Assembly: GCF_016185115.1 (NCBI RefSeq)
Contig: NZ_JACPOF010000024.1
Location: 104,413 to 168,412 of the forward strand
DNA length: 64,000 nucleotides
Direction of reading: 5' to 3'
Source of the DNA: Polaromonas sp.
GTDB taxonomy: Bacteria > Pseudomonadota > Gammaproteobacteria > Burkholderiales > Burkholderiaceae_C
Shown here: positions 48,889 through 60,600 of the stretch, piece by piece
Numbering within the stretch: position 1 is the stretch's first letter
Layout of the letters: every line of letters starts with the position of its first letter
Made by a program: the position numbers and the translations under genes
The notes under the pieces: generated by a model
The model's input: only the letters and a program-made list of their open reading frames with translations
The model's database searches: none
Told to the model about the DNA's origin: nothing

Positions 48889-49035
48889 CCGCGGCGCTGC
48901 CGCCAGCAATCATCCGGACTATTCACCTTCCGGGGCCTTTTCAGGCTCCGGGCAAAAGTCCGCTTGACGAAAATACTTTAAACCTAAACAATTAAGGCAG
49001 TATTCAATTTAGACAGAAACCAGAAAGCCACAAGC

Positions 49036-51372
49036 ATGCGCATCCTTTGTCTGGGCGGTGGTCCCGCAGGTCTGTATTTCGCCCTGCTCATGAAGCTGCA
49101 AAACCCGGCCAACATCGTCACGGTGGTCGAGCGCAACCGCCCTTTCGACACCTTCGGCTGGGGTGTGGTGCTGTCGGACCAGACGCTGGGCAACCTGCAG
49201 GTTGCCGACCCGGTGAGTGCAAAACTCATTGGCGACGCCTTCAACCACTGGGACGATGTCGAGGTGTTTTTCAAGGGCCGCAGCGTACGCTCTGGCGGCC
49301 ACGGTTTCTGCGGCATAGGCCGCAAGCGCCTGCTCAACATCCTGCAGGAGCGCTGCATTGAACTTGGCGTAGACCTGGTCTTTGAAACCGACGTGCAGGA
49401 CGACCAGGCCATTACAGCCCAATACGACGCCGACCTGGTGATCGCCAGCGACGGCCTCAACAGCCGCATCCGCAACCGCTATGCCGCCACCTTCAAGCCC
49501 GACGTCGAGTTGCGTGCCTGCCGCTTCGTCTGGCTGGGCACCCACAAGACTTTTGACGCCTTCACATTCGCCTTTGAGAAAACCGAACACGGCTGGTTTG
49601 CCGCGCACGCCTACAAGTTCGACGACAGGACCTCCACCTTCATCGTCGAGACACCCGAAGCAGTCTGGAAGGCCCATGGCCTGGACCAGATGAGCCAGGA
49701 AGAAGGCATCGCCTTCTGCGAACGCCTGTTCGCCAAATACCTGGACGGCAATGCGCTGATGAACAACGCGACGCACGTGCGCGGATCGGCGATCTGGATA
49801 CGCTTTCCGCGCGTGGTGTGCGAGCGCTGGGTGCACCATGAAACCGTTGCAGGCAAAAATGTGCCTATCGTGTTGATGGGCGATGCTGCGCACACCGCGC
49901 ACTTCTCGATTGGCAGCGGCACCAAGCTGGCGCTTGAAGACGCGATTGAACTGTCACGCTGCTTTGCCGATGGCACAGGTACCGATGAAGCGCTGCAGGC
50001 TTATGAAGCGGTGCGTTCGGTCGAGGTGCTGAAGATACAGAATGCCGCCCGCAACTCCACCGAATGGTTCGAGAACGTGGGCCGCTACAGCGGCATGGAT
50101 GCCGAGCAGTTCTTCTATTCACTGATGACACGCTCGCAGCGAATCAGCCACCAGAATTTGGGCGTGCGCGATGCGTCATGGCTGCAGGGTTATGAGCAGT
50201 GGCTGGCGAAGTCGAATGGCAAGCCGGCGCCACCGCCCATGCTTTTGCCCTTAAAGGTCAGGGACGTACAGCTCAAGAATCGCATTGTCGTTTCACCGAT
50301 GGCCACCTACAGCGCCATTGACGGTATCCCCCAGGACTTTCATCTGGTGCACCTGGGCGCGCGCGCACTCGGTGGTGCGGCCATGGTCTTCGTCGAGATG
50401 ACCTCGCCCAACCCCGAAGGCCGCATCACGCCGGGCTGCCCTGGCCTGTGGAATGAAACACAGATGCTGGCTTTCAAACGCATCGTCACCTTTGTGCACG
50501 CGTCAGGCGAAGGCGCGAAGATCGCCCTGCAGATCGGGCACAGCGGACCGAAAGGCTCGACACAGGTGGGTTGGGAAGATTCCGACGAGCCGCTGCTGTC
50601 GGGCAACTGGCCGCTGATGGCTGCCAGTGGGGTAGCGTATGGCCCGACCAACCATATGCCCAAGGCCATGACGCGTGAGGACATGGACACGGTCAAGGCA
50701 CAGTTCGTGCAGTCCACGCGTTATGCCGCAGAAGCCGGTTTCGACTGGGTCGAACTGCACTGCGCACATGGCTACCTGCTGTCGAGCTTCATCACGCCTC
50801 TGACCAACCTGCGCACCGACGAGTATGGCGGCAGCCTTGAAAACCGTTGCCGCTATCCACTCGAAGTTTTTGAAGCCATGCGCGCCGTGTGGCCCGCACA
50901 CCTGCCCATGAGCGTGCGCATTTCGGCACACGACTGGGCGCCCGGCGGCAACACGGCAGACGACGCGGTCGCCATGGCCAAAATGTTCAAGCAGGCCGGG
51001 GCGGACTTTATCGACGTTTCCTCGGGCCAGACGACTCGTGACGCCAAACCGGTGTACGGCCGCATGTACCAGACGCCTTTTGCGGACCGCATACGTAACG
51101 AGGCCGGCATACAGACCATCGCCGTCGGTGCGATTTCGGAGGTCGACCACGTCAACAGCATCATCGCGGCAGGCCGTGCCGACCTGTGCGCCATCGCCAG
51201 GCCTCATCTCGCCGACCCGGCATGGACCTTGCACGAGGCCGCCAAACTGCAGAGCCGTCACGTGGCCTGGCCCAAACCCTACCTCAGCGGACGAGACCAG
51301 ATGTACCGCGAGATTGCAAAACAGCAGGAGCTTGCGGCATCAACCGCGCAGGTGCCCGCAGCCATCAAATAA
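49036..51372 (+). CDS. Bifunctional FAD monooxygenase / OYE-family oxidoreductase (2-aminobenzoyl-CoA monooxygenase/reductase-like; salicylyl-CoA 5-hydroxylase/oxidoreductase)
   Basis: N-terminal FAD domain [14 protein letters not shown] and [23 protein letters not shown]-terminal OYE domain [52 protein letters not shown]. Confidence 0.93.
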   Translation: MRILCLGGGPAGLYFALLMKLQNPANIVTVVERNRPFDTFGWGVVLSDQTLGNLQVADPVSAKLIGDAFNHWDDVEVFFKGRSVRSGGHGFCGIGRKRLLNILQERCIELGVDLVFETDVQDDQAITAQYDADLVIASDGLNSRIRNRYAATFKPDVELRACRFVWLGTHKTFDAFTFAFEKTEHGWFAAHAYKFDDRTSTFIVETPEAVWKAHGLDQMSQEEGIAFCERLFAKYLDGNALMNNATHVRGSAIWIRFPRVVCERWVHHETVAGKNVPIVLMGDAAHTAHFSIGSGTKLALEDAIELSRCFADGTGTDEALQAYEAVRSVEVLKIQNAARNSTEWFENVGRYSGMDAEQFFYSLMTRSQRISHQNLGVRDASWLQGYEQWLAKSNGKPAPPPMLLPLKVRDVQLKNRIVVSPMATYSAIDGIPQDFHLVHLGARALGGAAMVFVEMTSPNPEGRITPGCPGLWNETQMLAFKRIVTFVHASGEGAKIALQIGHSGPKGSTQVGWEDSDEPLLSGNWPLMAASGVAYGPTNHMPKAMTREDMDTVKAQFVQSTRYAAEAGFDWVELHCAHGYLLSSFITPLTNLRTDEYGGSLENRCRYPLEVFEAMRAVWPAHLPMSVRISAHDWAPGGNTADDAVAMAKMFKQAGADFIDVSSGQTTRDAKPVYGRMYQTPFADRIRNEAGIQTIAVGAISEVDHVNSIIAAGRADLCAIARPHLADPAWTLHEAAKLQSRHVAWPKPYLSGRDQMYREIAKQQELAASTAQVPAAIK

Positions 51373-51404
51373 CACTCACAGATTCAGGCAACAAGGAGCA
51401 CACC

Positions 51405-51890
51405 ATGGACATGGAAGCACGAGGCCACAGCGAACACCCCGAGGCATTGCGGCTCTGGCTGCGCATGCTGACATGCACGCAGCTGGTTGAAAAGCAGGTG
51501 CGCAGCCAGCTGCGCGAACAGTTCGACACCACGCTGCCGCGCTTTGACCTGATGGCGCAGCTTGAGCGTAACCCCGAAGGCCTGAAGATGAACGAGCTCT
51601 CGCGCCGCATGATGGTGACGGGCGGCAACGTGACCGGCATCACCGACCAGCTGGTGGCTGAAGGTGTCGTCGAGCGGGCGGGTGTTGAAGGCGACCGCCC
51701 CGCCTACCGCGTGCGCCTGACCGCACGCGGCCGCAAGGTGTTCGGCGAGATGGCGCGCCAGCATGAAGCCTGGATAGTCGCCGCTTTCGAATCACTCTCT
51801 GCGCGCGAGGTGGAGTCACTGCACAAATTGCTGGGCAAGGTCAAGCAGCACCACAACGCACAGCAACTGGACAAACTGGAAACCATATGA
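51405..51890 (+). CDS. MarR family transcriptional regulator
   Basis: [63 protein letters not shown]. Confidence 0.92.
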   Translation: MDMEARGHSEHPEALRLWLRMLTCTQLVEKQVRSQLREQFDTTLPRFDLMAQLERNPEGLKMNELSRRMMVTGGNVTGITDQLVAEGVVERAGVEGDRPAYRVRLTARGRKVFGEMARQHEAWIVAAFESLSAREVESLHKLLGKVKQHHNAQQLDKLETI

Positions 51891-52741
51891 AGCATTACAT
51901 AGGCCCCAACAACCCCATGCACGCCCAGTTCGATGCGTTTGCGGGCTACCAGGCAAAACACTTCGCCTATGCGTTTGATGCAGGCGTGGCCACCCTCACA
52001 CTGAACCGGCCTGACCGCAAGAACCCGCTGACCTTTGACTCCTACGCCGAGCTGCGCGACCTGTTCCGCGCACTGAACACCGCCACCGACGTGAAAGCGG
52101 TTGTCATCACCGGCGCAGGCGGCAACTTCTGCTCTGGCGGCGATGTGCACGAAATCATTGGCCCGCTCACCAAAATGAGCATGCCCGAGATGCTGGAGTT
52201 CACGCGCATGACAGGCGATCTGGTCAAGACCATGCGCCTGTGCCCGCAACCCATCATTGCCGCCATAGACGGCATCTGCGCCGGTGCGGGCGCCATGATG
52301 GCGCTGGCTGCAGACATGCGCCTGGGTACTGCGCAGGCCAAGACCGCGTTCTTATTCACACGCGTCGGGCTGGCCGGTGCCGACATGGGCGCCTGCGCAC
52401 TGCTGCCGCGCCTGATCGGCCAGGGTCGCGCGTCCGAGCTGCTGTTCACCGGCCGCGCCATGAATGCGCAGGAAGGCCTGCAATGGGGGTTCTTCAATTC
52501 GCTGCACGAGCCTGATGACGTCCTGGGTGCAGCACAGAAGCTGGCCGCCGACCTGGCCAGTGGCCCGACCTTTGCGCATGGCATGACCAAGACCATGCTT
52601 CACCAGGAATGGGCCATGACGCTGGACCAGGCTATTGAAGCCGAAGCCCAGGCACAGGCCATCTGCATGCAGACCAAAGACTTCACCCGCGCCTACGAAG
52701 CTTTTGCCGCGAAACAAAAACCTGTTTTCATGGGCGATTGA
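51887..52741 (+). CDS. Enoyl-CoA hydratase family protein
   Basis: [45 protein letters not shown]. Confidence 0.93.
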   Translation: MKHYIGPNNPMHAQFDAFAGYQAKHFAYAFDAGVATLTLNRPDRKNPLTFDSYAELRDLFRALNTATDVKAVVITGAGGNFCSGGDVHEIIGPLTKMSMPEMLEFTRMTGDLVKTMRLCPQPIIAAIDGICAGAGAMMALAADMRLGTAQAKTAFLFTRVGLAGADMGACALLPRLIGQGRASELLFTGRAMNAQEGLQWGFFNSLHEPDDVLGAAQKLAADLASGPTFAHGMTKTMLHQEWAMTLDQAIEAEAQAQAICMQTKDFTRAYEAFAAKQKPVFMGD

Positions 52742-52745
52742 CGAC

Positions 52746-53927
52746 ATGGTGCCCTCTACCTCACATCTATCGCTGCCCTTCTTTGACGATGTGCATCGCG
52801 GCATCGGCCAGCGGTTGGCCGCGTGGATACCGCAGCAGCATATTGACGAAAGCGATGACCGCCTGGCCTGCAAGGAGTGGGTGCAATTGCTGGGCGCCAG
52901 CAACTGGTTGCGTTACTGTGTGCCAGCCGGTTCAGACGGCAAACTTGGGGGCGCATTGCCAAAGCTCGACTCAAGAGCGCTAGTCATACTGCGGGAAACA
53001 CTCGCCTTCCATTCGCCATTGGCCGACTTTGCATTTGCGATGCAGGGTCTGGGCAGTGGGGCCATCACGCTGGCCGGTACGCCCGCGCAGCAGGCTGCCT
53101 ACCTGCCTCTGGTGGCGAGCGGAAAGAAAATTGCAGCCTTTGCACTGAGTGAGCCCGACGCAGGCTCGGACGCGGGCGCCATGTCTACCAGCGCCGTCAA
53201 GGTCGGCGATGAATGGACCATCAACGGCAGCAAGACCTGGATCAGCAACGGCGGCATCGCAGACTTTTATGTGACCTTCGTAAAAACCGACCACGCAGCT
53301 GGAACGCGCGGCATCACAGCTTTTATAGTGGATGCGAACGCGCAAGGCCTGGACACCAGCGAGCACATTGCTGTCATGGCACCGCACCCGCTCGCCACGC
53401 TCAAATTTGCCAACTGCAAACTGGATGCAGCCACGCAATTGGGCGCATTGCATGGCGGGTTCAAGCTGGCGATGCAGACCCTGGATATTTTTCGTGCCTC
53501 TGTGGCAGGTGCGGCTCTGGGCATGGCCCGCCGCGCACTGGCCGAAGCTGTCAGCCATTCAAAACAGCGAAAGATGTTTGGCCAGACGCTGGCTGACTTT
53601 CAGCTCACGCAGGCAAAGATCGGTGAGATGGCCGCGCTGGTCGATTCAGCCGCGTTACTCACCTACCGCGCTGCCTGGTTTCGTGACGAGGGCGAACGCA
53701 CGGGCGCCAACACACGTGTGACGGCCGAAGCGGCAATGGCCAAAATGACCGCCACCGAAAACGCACAACGCGTGATTGACATGGCGCTGCAGATGCATGG
53801 CGGCCTGGGCGTCAAGGTCGGCACCAAGGTTGAGAGCCTGTACCGCGACATCCGGTCGCTGCGTATTTACGAGGGCGCGACCGAAGTCCAGCAACTGATT
53901 ATTGGAAAGGCCGTGTTGCAATCATGA
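52746..53927 (+). CDS. Acyl-CoA dehydrogenase
   Basis: AFALSEPDAGSDAGAMSTSAVK, NGSKTWISNGGIADFYV, QMHGGLGVKVGTKVESLYRDIRSLRIYEGATEVQQLIIGK. Confidence 0.95.
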   Translation: MVPSTSHLSLPFFDDVHRGIGQRLAAWIPQQHIDESDDRLACKEWVQLLGASNWLRYCVPAGSDGKLGGALPKLDSRALVILRETLAFHSPLADFAFAMQGLGSGAITLAGTPAQQAAYLPLVASGKKIAAFALSEPDAGSDAGAMSTSAVKVGDEWTINGSKTWISNGGIADFYVTFVKTDHAAGTRGITAFIVDANAQGLDTSEHIAVMAPHPLATLKFANCKLDAATQLGALHGGFKLAMQTLDIFRASVAGAALGMARRALAEAVSHSKQRKMFGQTLADFQLTQAKIGEMAALVDSAALLTYRAAWFRDEGERTGANTRVTAEAAMAKMTATENAQRVIDMALQMHGGLGVKVGTKVESLYRDIRSLRIYEGATEVQQLIIGKAVLQS

Positions 53928-55567
53928 CCCGAACTTCCGCCGCCTGCCCATCGGCGCAGCCAGACCACTTCGTGCATGACAGGCTGCCCCCCGCCGCGCA
54001 ATGCGCCGAGATGCTTTACAGCCTGCCGGAGCTGCAGATACCCGCACAGGCCAACCTGGTTGATGTTCTGTTTGACAAGGCTGCTTCGCGCAAGCTGTCC
54101 AGCAAGGCTTTTCTGCGCTCCGACAAATTGACGCTGAGTTATGGTGAAGCGGCGCAGCAGGTGGCGCGTATCGCGCAGGTGCTGACGGAAAACCATGCAT
54201 TGGTGCCCGGCAACCGTGTACTGCTCAGGGGCGGCAACTCGATTGCGATGGCGCTGGCCTGGCTGGGGGTCGTCAAGGCGGGTCTGGTGGCTGTGGCCAC
54301 CATGCCACTGCTGCGTGCCAAGGAACTTGGCGAAGTGATTGAGAAATCGCAGGTGTCGTTTGCGCTTTGCGATGCCTCGCTGCTTGATGAACTGCAGGCA
54401 GCGCAGACGCAGGGTGAAACACTCAAAACCGTTGTGGCATTCAATGCGCCGCAACAAGCGGAGTCACTCGAAGGCCTTGCGACCGCGAAAACCGGTAATT
54501 TCACGCCCTGCCTTACCTCAGCTGACGATGTGGCCATGATGGCTTTCACATCGGGTACCACCGGCAAACCCAAGGCAGTGGTGCACACACACCGCGATGT
54601 GCTGGCAGCCTGTGAGTCGTGGCCGCACCACATCCTGCGCGCCGCGCCCAACGACATCGTGATGGGCTCACCGCCGCTGGCTTTCACCTTTGGCCTGGGC
54701 GGCCTGTTGCTGTTCCCGATGTGGGCCGGCGCCTCGGTGTATTACCCCTCCATAGCTTACACGCCGGAAGCCATGGTCAAGCTCATCAACCAGGTGGGCG
54801 CCACCATCTGCTACACCGCACCCACGTTCTACCGGCAGATGGCTGCATTTGCCAAGCAGCTTGGCACACCCACATTGCGTACCTGCGTCAGCGCCGGTGA
54901 AGCGCTGCCCGATGCCACGCGCCAACTCTGGAAGGACGCGACCGGCATGGAAATGACCGATGGCATTGGCGCCACAGAGATGTTTCATATCTTCATCTCC
55001 ACCGACCCGGCCAGCCCGGATGGCGTTCGGCGTGGCGCTATCGGCAAGGTGGTGCCAGGCTATATGGCCAAGGTGGTTGACGACCAAGGCCATGAAGTTC
55101 CGCGCGGCACGGTGGGCAAACTGGCTGTCAAGGGCCCTACCGGTTGCCGCTACCTGGACGATGAGCGCCAGGGCAACTATGTGAAGGACGGATGGAATTA
55201 CCCGGGCGATGCTTTCATGCAGGATGACGACGGCTACTTCTTCTATCAGGCGAGGGCTGATGACATGATCATCACCGCCGGCTACAACGTTGGTGGCCCC
55301 GAGGTGGAAGATGCCCTGCTCAAGCACCCTGCAGTGGCTGAGTGCGGTGTGGTCGGCTTGCCTGACGATGAGCGCGGCATGATCGTCAAGGCCTTCATCG
55401 TGCTGAAACCCGGACAGAAGGACGGCGCAGAAACAGTCAAGGCATTGCAGGACCACGTGAAGTCATCATTGGCCCCATTCAAGTATCCGCGCCAGATCGA
55501 ATTTGTCGATAAACTGCCGCGTACCGAAACCGGAAAGCTGCAGCGATTCAAGCTGCGTACGCCATGA
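53924..55567 (+). CDS. AMP-binding benzoate-CoA/2-aminobenzoate-CoA ligase family protein
   Basis: MMAFTSGTTGKPKAVVHTHRDVLAACESWP, DGIGATEMFHIFIS, ADDMIITAGYNVGGPEVEDALLKHPAVAECGVVG. Confidence 0.92.
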   Translation: MTRTSAACPSAQPDHFVHDRLPPAAQCAEMLYSLPELQIPAQANLVDVLFDKAASRKLSSKAFLRSDKLTLSYGEAAQQVARIAQVLTENHALVPGNRVLLRGGNSIAMALAWLGVVKAGLVAVATMPLLRAKELGEVIEKSQVSFALCDASLLDELQAAQTQGETLKTVVAFNAPQQAESLEGLATAKTGNFTPCLTSADDVAMMAFTSGTTGKPKAVVHTHRDVLAACESWPHHILRAAPNDIVMGSPPLAFTFGLGGLLLFPMWAGASVYYPSIAYTPEAMVKLINQVGATICYTAPTFYRQMAAFAKQLGTPTLRTCVSAGEALPDATRQLWKDATGMEMTDGIGATEMFHIFISTDPASPDGVRRGAIGKVVPGYMAKVVDDQGHEVPRGTVGKLAVKGPTGCRYLDDERQGNYVKDGWNYPGDAFMQDDDGYFFYQARADDMIITAGYNVGGPEVEDALLKHPAVAECGVVGLPDDERGMIVKAFIVLKPGQKDGAETVKALQDHVKSSLAPFKYPRQIEFVDKLPRTETGKLQRFKLRTP

Positions 55568-55995
55568 TATTCACCATAGCGCGGCAGATCCGCTTTCATC
55601 ATTGCGACCCCGCGGGCATTGTTTTTTTTCCGCAATTTTTCTACCTGCTCCATGAGGCAAAGGAAGACTTTCTCGCGCATATTGGATTTCCGCAGCACGA
55701 GATGATCAAAGGTGGCTTTGGTACACCCATCGTGGATATCAAAACCAGCTTTCTTGGCATGTGCCGCTATGGCGATGAAATCACCATCAGCGTGTCGATT
55801 TCAAAACTCGGAAATTCAAGCCTGGGCATGGACTACGAAATCCATTCGGGCGGCCAGCCACGTGACGCAGCGGGCGCACTGAAACTCAAGTCGAACTCGG
55901 TGCTCGTGTATTCAGTGCTGCCCGATGGGAAGCCGGTGCGCATTCCTGATGAGCTCAGGGCTGCCATGCTGCCCTATCTGCAAACAACTCCATGA
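55564..55995 (+). CDS. Acyl-CoA thioesterase (4-hydroxybenzoyl-CoA thioesterase-like hotdog)
   Basis: RQIRFHHCDPAGIVFFPQFFYLLHEAKEDFL. Confidence 0.9.
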   Translation: MIFTIARQIRFHHCDPAGIVFFPQFFYLLHEAKEDFLAHIGFPQHEMIKGGFGTPIVDIKTSFLGMCRYGDEITISVSISKLGNSSLGMDYEIHSGGQPRDAAGALKLKSNSVLVYSVLPDGKPVRIPDELRAAMLPYLQTTP

Positions 55996-56017
55996 CATCC
56001 AGAAGAGACACAACAAC

Positions 56018-56410
56018 ATGAAAAAACTGCAACCTCCAGGCTGGGCCGAACCCAGGGGCTATGCCAATGGCGTGATGGCGCGTGGTACGCTTATTTTTGT
56101 GGGCGGCCAAATCGGCTGGAACGCAGACCAGAAATTTGAAACCGATGACTTTATTGCACAGACGCGGCAGGCCTTGCTGAACATCGTTGCCGTTCTGAAA
56201 GCCGGTGGCGCGGGACCCGAGCACATGGCCCGCATGACCTGGTATGTCGTCGACCGTGTTGAATATGTGGAGAGGCTTAAAGAACTGGGCGTCGTATATC
56301 GCGAGGTCATGGGTAAAAACTTCCCCGCCATGACATGTGTCGAAGTAGCCGCACTGGTTGAAGAGCGCGCAAAGATCGAGATCGAAGTGACAGCAGTCTT
56401 GCCTGACTAG
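56018..56410 (+). CDS. RidA/YjgF family protein
   Basis: RGTLIFVGGQIGWNADQKFETDDFIAQTRQALLNIVAVLKAGGAGPEHMARMTWYV, PAMTCVEVAALVEERAKIEIEVTAVL. Confidence 0.93.
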   Translation: MKKLQPPGWAEPRGYANGVMARGTLIFVGGQIGWNADQKFETDDFIAQTRQALLNIVAVLKAGGAGPEHMARMTWYVVDRVEYVERLKELGVVYREVMGKNFPAMTCVEVAALVEERAKIEIEVTAVLPD

Positions 56411-56445
56411 GCTTTCTTCCGGCTGCGCGCAGTTGCAGCAGAAAC

Positions 56446-56476
56446 CAAAAAAGGCAGCTATGGCTGCCTTTTTTTG
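56446..56476. terminator. Bidirectional rho-independent terminator
   Basis: aaaaaaggcagctatggctgcctttttttg between convergent genes. Confidence 0.88.
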
Positions 56477-56495
56477 CTGCGTTGCCAAGGTATGG

Positions 56496-57593
56496 CTATT
56501 TGGCGGTGCCCGTCGCTTCAATCGTCACGCGGCGATCAGGCTGCAGGCACTGGATCAGCTGTTCGCGGCCAAGGCTGGCGCTGCAGTCCTTGCTGACAGC
56601 ATCGCGCTTGCCTTTGCCCTGTGCGACTGCCGCAGCTGACTTGACGCCGAGCGACTCAAGGTAGGCCTGCACGGTTTTGGCTCGGGCTTCCGAAAGCTTG
56701 TCGTTGTAGTCGTCCGAACCCAGACGGTCGGTATAACCCAACACCGTGAGCGTCTGTATGGACTTGTAGGCCTTGAGGCGCTGGGCAACATCATTGAGGC
56801 GCTGCATGCCGCCGGGAATCATGTCTTCGGCGCCTGATTTGTCGAACTTGAACAGGGTGTCTGTGAGCAACACATAGGTTTCGCGGCTGATTGGTGCAAC
56901 TGCAGCCACCCCGGCGGCAGGCGTTGCATCCCTCGCCGTCAAAACACCAGCCCGTGGCTGGACGCAACTGTCCGCTTCGATTTTCGCCCGGCGCAATGCG
57001 TCTTCGACCATCTGGATGTGCGGAGTTGCTTGACGCCAGCCGGTCTGTTCATCTGCATGGCCAGCACGCACCAGACGGACCTCGGCACATGCAACCGTTC
57101 GGGCATTGCAGGCCATGGATGCCGGCTGGTTCTTGTAGTTACTGAGCTGGGCCCACAGATCGTCGCGCAGCTTGGAGCTGCGTGCGACCAGGGGTGTATC
57201 GAGACCGGCGCGGGCTGTTTTGTCGGCCTCGAGAGCCTGGGCAATCTTCACCGCTTCGGTCATCGACTCTTCAATATATCCCGACCGATCATTTTCGTGG
57301 TACTGGCTTCTGGCCGTATCCAGCCAGCACTGGGCTTTTGCCAGTGAGTAACTGTTCTGCGGTATGCCAGCTTCATTGAGCTTGCGCAGGCGTTGCTGAA
57401 CACCTTCAAGTGTTTGCCTGTCCTGGATGATGCGCTCATCGGTGATGCGAAGCTGCTGGGGCGTCAGCCCGGTGGCTTGCGCATACGCTGCAGGCGCTTC
57501 GTTTTTGCTGCCGCCCGATGAGCAGCCAGCCAATACCGCAGCAGCAACGAGCAACAGCGTTGCAGGACTGCGAGGGGCGATTGAATAGTTCAT
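56496..57593 (-). CDS. OmpA family lipoprotein with N-terminal DUF4398-like region
   Basis: Lipobox VLAGCSSGG; OmpA domain TLTVLGYTDRLGSDDYNDKLSEARAKTVQAYLESLGV. Confidence 0.88.
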   Translation of the reverse strand: MNYSIAPRSPATLLLVAAAVLAGCSSGGSKNEAPAAYAQATGLTPQQLRITDERIIQDRQTLEGVQQRLRKLNEAGIPQNSYSLAKAQCWLDTARSQYHENDRSGYIEESMTEAVKIAQALEADKTARAGLDTPLVARSSKLRDDLWAQLSNYKNQPASMACNARTVACAEVRLVRAGHADEQTGWRQATPHIQMVEDALRRAKIEADSCVQPRAGVLTARDATPAAGVAAVAPISRETYVLLTDTLFKFDKSGAEDMIPGGMQRLNDVAQRLKAYKSIQTLTVLGYTDRLGSDDYNDKLSEARAKTVQAYLESLGVKSAAAVAQGKGKRDAVSKDCSASLGREQLIQCLQPDRRVTIEATGTAK

Positions 57594-57610
57594 GGCCATC
57601 CTCAACACGG

Positions 57611-60600
57611 TTAGGGTTTCATCACGTTAGGGTCAATCGTCTTGTTGGACGATGCGTCGTTCTTTTTGAACAGGTCTTCGTCAAACTTGTAGCGCAGGCC
57701 GAGTACCCAACCGCGGTTGGTGTAGTCGTTGCCGGTCAGGCCCGCTGCGGTGCCAGAAGATGCAAAACCACGCCAGTTGTAGCCCAGGGTCGCGTAAAGG
57801 TTATCCATCACGACATAGCCCACTTCAAGACCGTAGGCGTACTGCACGTCACCGCCGGTGCCTTGCAGCCTGGAGAAAATCGCACCAAGCGACCACTTGT
57901 TGGTGACGTCGTAGGTCACGCGGCCGCCGAGCAACTGGGCCCGGTAGCTGTCATTGATGGTACCGAGCAGCAACTCGTTGACGTTTTTATAGGCATAGCG
58001 GCCGGAGATCCACCAGGCGCGGCTGGGGTGGTAGTTGCCCCGGAAGCTTATGACATCGGTCGTGCTGTTGATCTGCGTCGCGCCCGGGCTGCTGTTGCGC
58101 TCATCCTTGCGCTCGTAAAGGCCCAGTGCATCAAACTTGTTGTTATCCACGGGGCGATAGGCAAACCCGACCTGGAAGCGACTTTGCAAGGTTTTGGCAC
58201 CCAGCGCAGTACGCGGGTTGACGATGCTTGCGTATTCACGCGCCAGCAAGGTCCAGTCGCTGTCGAGCTTGCGTGCAGTGCCCGCCGTCACCAAAAAATT
58301 GGTGTTGTTGGCATCTTCGCGCCACTCAACCCGGCCGGAAGATTTCCATATCGGGCTGGCCGTATATTCAAGACCCACCGCCGCTGAAGATGCATTGCCG
58401 CTGGTAGCGGCGAGACGCTCCAGATTGGTGGTCATGCGAACACCCTCCGCCAGGCGCCAGCCGTTACGCAGACCCAGCGCACGCTGAACTTCCTTGCCAG
58501 AACCGCCATCACGCAGGCGATATTCGCTGTAAAGCGCTCCATCCTGCATGTACTGGGTGTCGATACCCACGGAGAAAGCGTCAGAGACAGGTCCAACGCC
58601 CAGGCCGTAGGCACCGCTGTACTGCGTGGCGCGCTCATAACGGCTGTAGAGACGGGTCTTGTCCGCAACACGCCAGTCGGCGCCCAGGCGATACAGGCCC
58701 GAGCCATTGCCACTGAATTCACGCTGGGTTTCAGCAGATACATTCAACCGATCAGTGACGGCCCAACGTGCGCCCAGGCGGTATAGATTGGTGGGATCAC
58801 TGCCGGTGACATTTTGCAGCTCGCCATCCAGTGTCAGGGAATCAGTCACCTTGTAGGCGGCGCGGGCAAACAGGGAAGTGCGCTCAAGACTGGTCGGTGC
58901 GCCCGGGACATTGTTGATGCCCACATTGCAAAGTATGGGCAACCCGGTGGCCGGGTCGATGGACTGGTTGCCCACCTGGCTGATGCCGTAGCCGGTGTTG
59001 TAGCCCGAAATCGCACCTGCAGCTGTTGTAGTTCCGGTTGTGATGTTGCTGCAGTTGGTGGCTGTCGTCTGAGCCAGGCTGATGGAGTTCTGCTCGACCC
59101 GACGTACACCGCCACCAATGGTCAGGCGGCTGGATATCTTGAGGTCAATGGCTGCGGAGCCCTGCTCGTTCAGACTCCCGGATAGGCTGTCTTTTGACGT
59201 CAGGTACTCGCCCGTGATACTCAAGGCCGGCGTAACGCGATATGCACCCGACGCGCCATATTCGGTCCTGCCGCCTGTGAGGCCCGAAGATGCGTTGTTG
59301 AAATCCGTGCTGGAGCGCACACCGTAGGCCTTGTAACGCAGGTCGTCGTCTGCATGACGAATTTCCACACGGGCGGCACTGCCCTGCACCTCGCCAACCT
59401 TGCCGGCAAAGTTGGAACTGACATTTGTGTTGTACCCGCTCGCGTTGGTATTGACTGTGCTGTTTGTGCGTGCTACTTCGGCGAGTATCTCGGTGTTCTT
59501 GCTCAACTTGAGGGTGAGGTTGGCACCTGTCACTTCAAAAGGCGCACCGGGATTTTCATCCCGCGCACCGGCAACGCCCACACTCAGGTTGTCGGTCAAT
59601 TTCAGGCGGACATCCCCGCCATAAACGAGAAACTTCGGCCCCCCGGTATTCACCTCATATGTGATGCGGATGGACACAGGATTGAGCTGGTCGTCAAAAC
59701 TCGGTACCGGGGCACGAAAAACGATCTGGCCAGAGAAGGGCTCGAATTCGTAATCAGTGTTGCGGGCTACAGGCGTGACCTTGATGATGTTGGTGGTACG
59801 GTAACGGTCACGGGTCAGTATTTCGATCTTCTCAGACCCGCTGACGCCGTTAGGGTTGGATACCGAGTAGGGTCCCGATACGCCGCGCGCAGGGAATTCA
59901 TCCACCACCTGCGTCAGTGCCTGCTGAGCCACAAAGCCATTGGCCGTAACACGACCTTCTTCGTAATGGCCCCGTATGCCAGGCAGCGAGCGGTTGTACT
60001 GGCTCAGCGTACGCGCAGGATTGGTATCGCCAGTCGTGTAATCGCCCAGCAAAAGGTAGTTGAGCTTGTTGTCAATCCGGACGTAAAGCTTGCCCGAGCT
60101 CTGGGCGTCAACACCGCGAATGCTTGAGTCGCCATAGACCGGATAGAAGGCGTTCGGATCAATGTCCTGGAACAGCTTGATCCGGGTGTCTTTGTCGGAA
60201 TCGTATGCAAGTGTTAAAAGGTATTCGCCCTTGACCTTCCCCTTGAGGTAGACAGCCGCGCGTGCACCCAGCTTGGTTTTGCCACCATTGAAATCCTTGG
60301 TGAAGCCCTTGAGCTCATTGTCGAAACCGTCATTTTCCCGAACCGGAGTGATCTGCTTCGGATCAAACTTGTCCGACCGCAGACGACCTTCGAGGAGGCC
60401 AACAGCCACGAAGTCCCTCAGGTCGGGTACATAACGGACGACGATCTTTTCCGCGACACCCTTGATGGACACCTTCAAGGTCACAGGATCGGGCTTGAAA
60501 GGCGCGATCAGCTTGAACTGCAAGGTGCCGTTCTTGACCACATACTGGACGCCGGGGGTAATTCTGTCGATATCGCCGCGGTCCGCACCCGACTCCGAAG

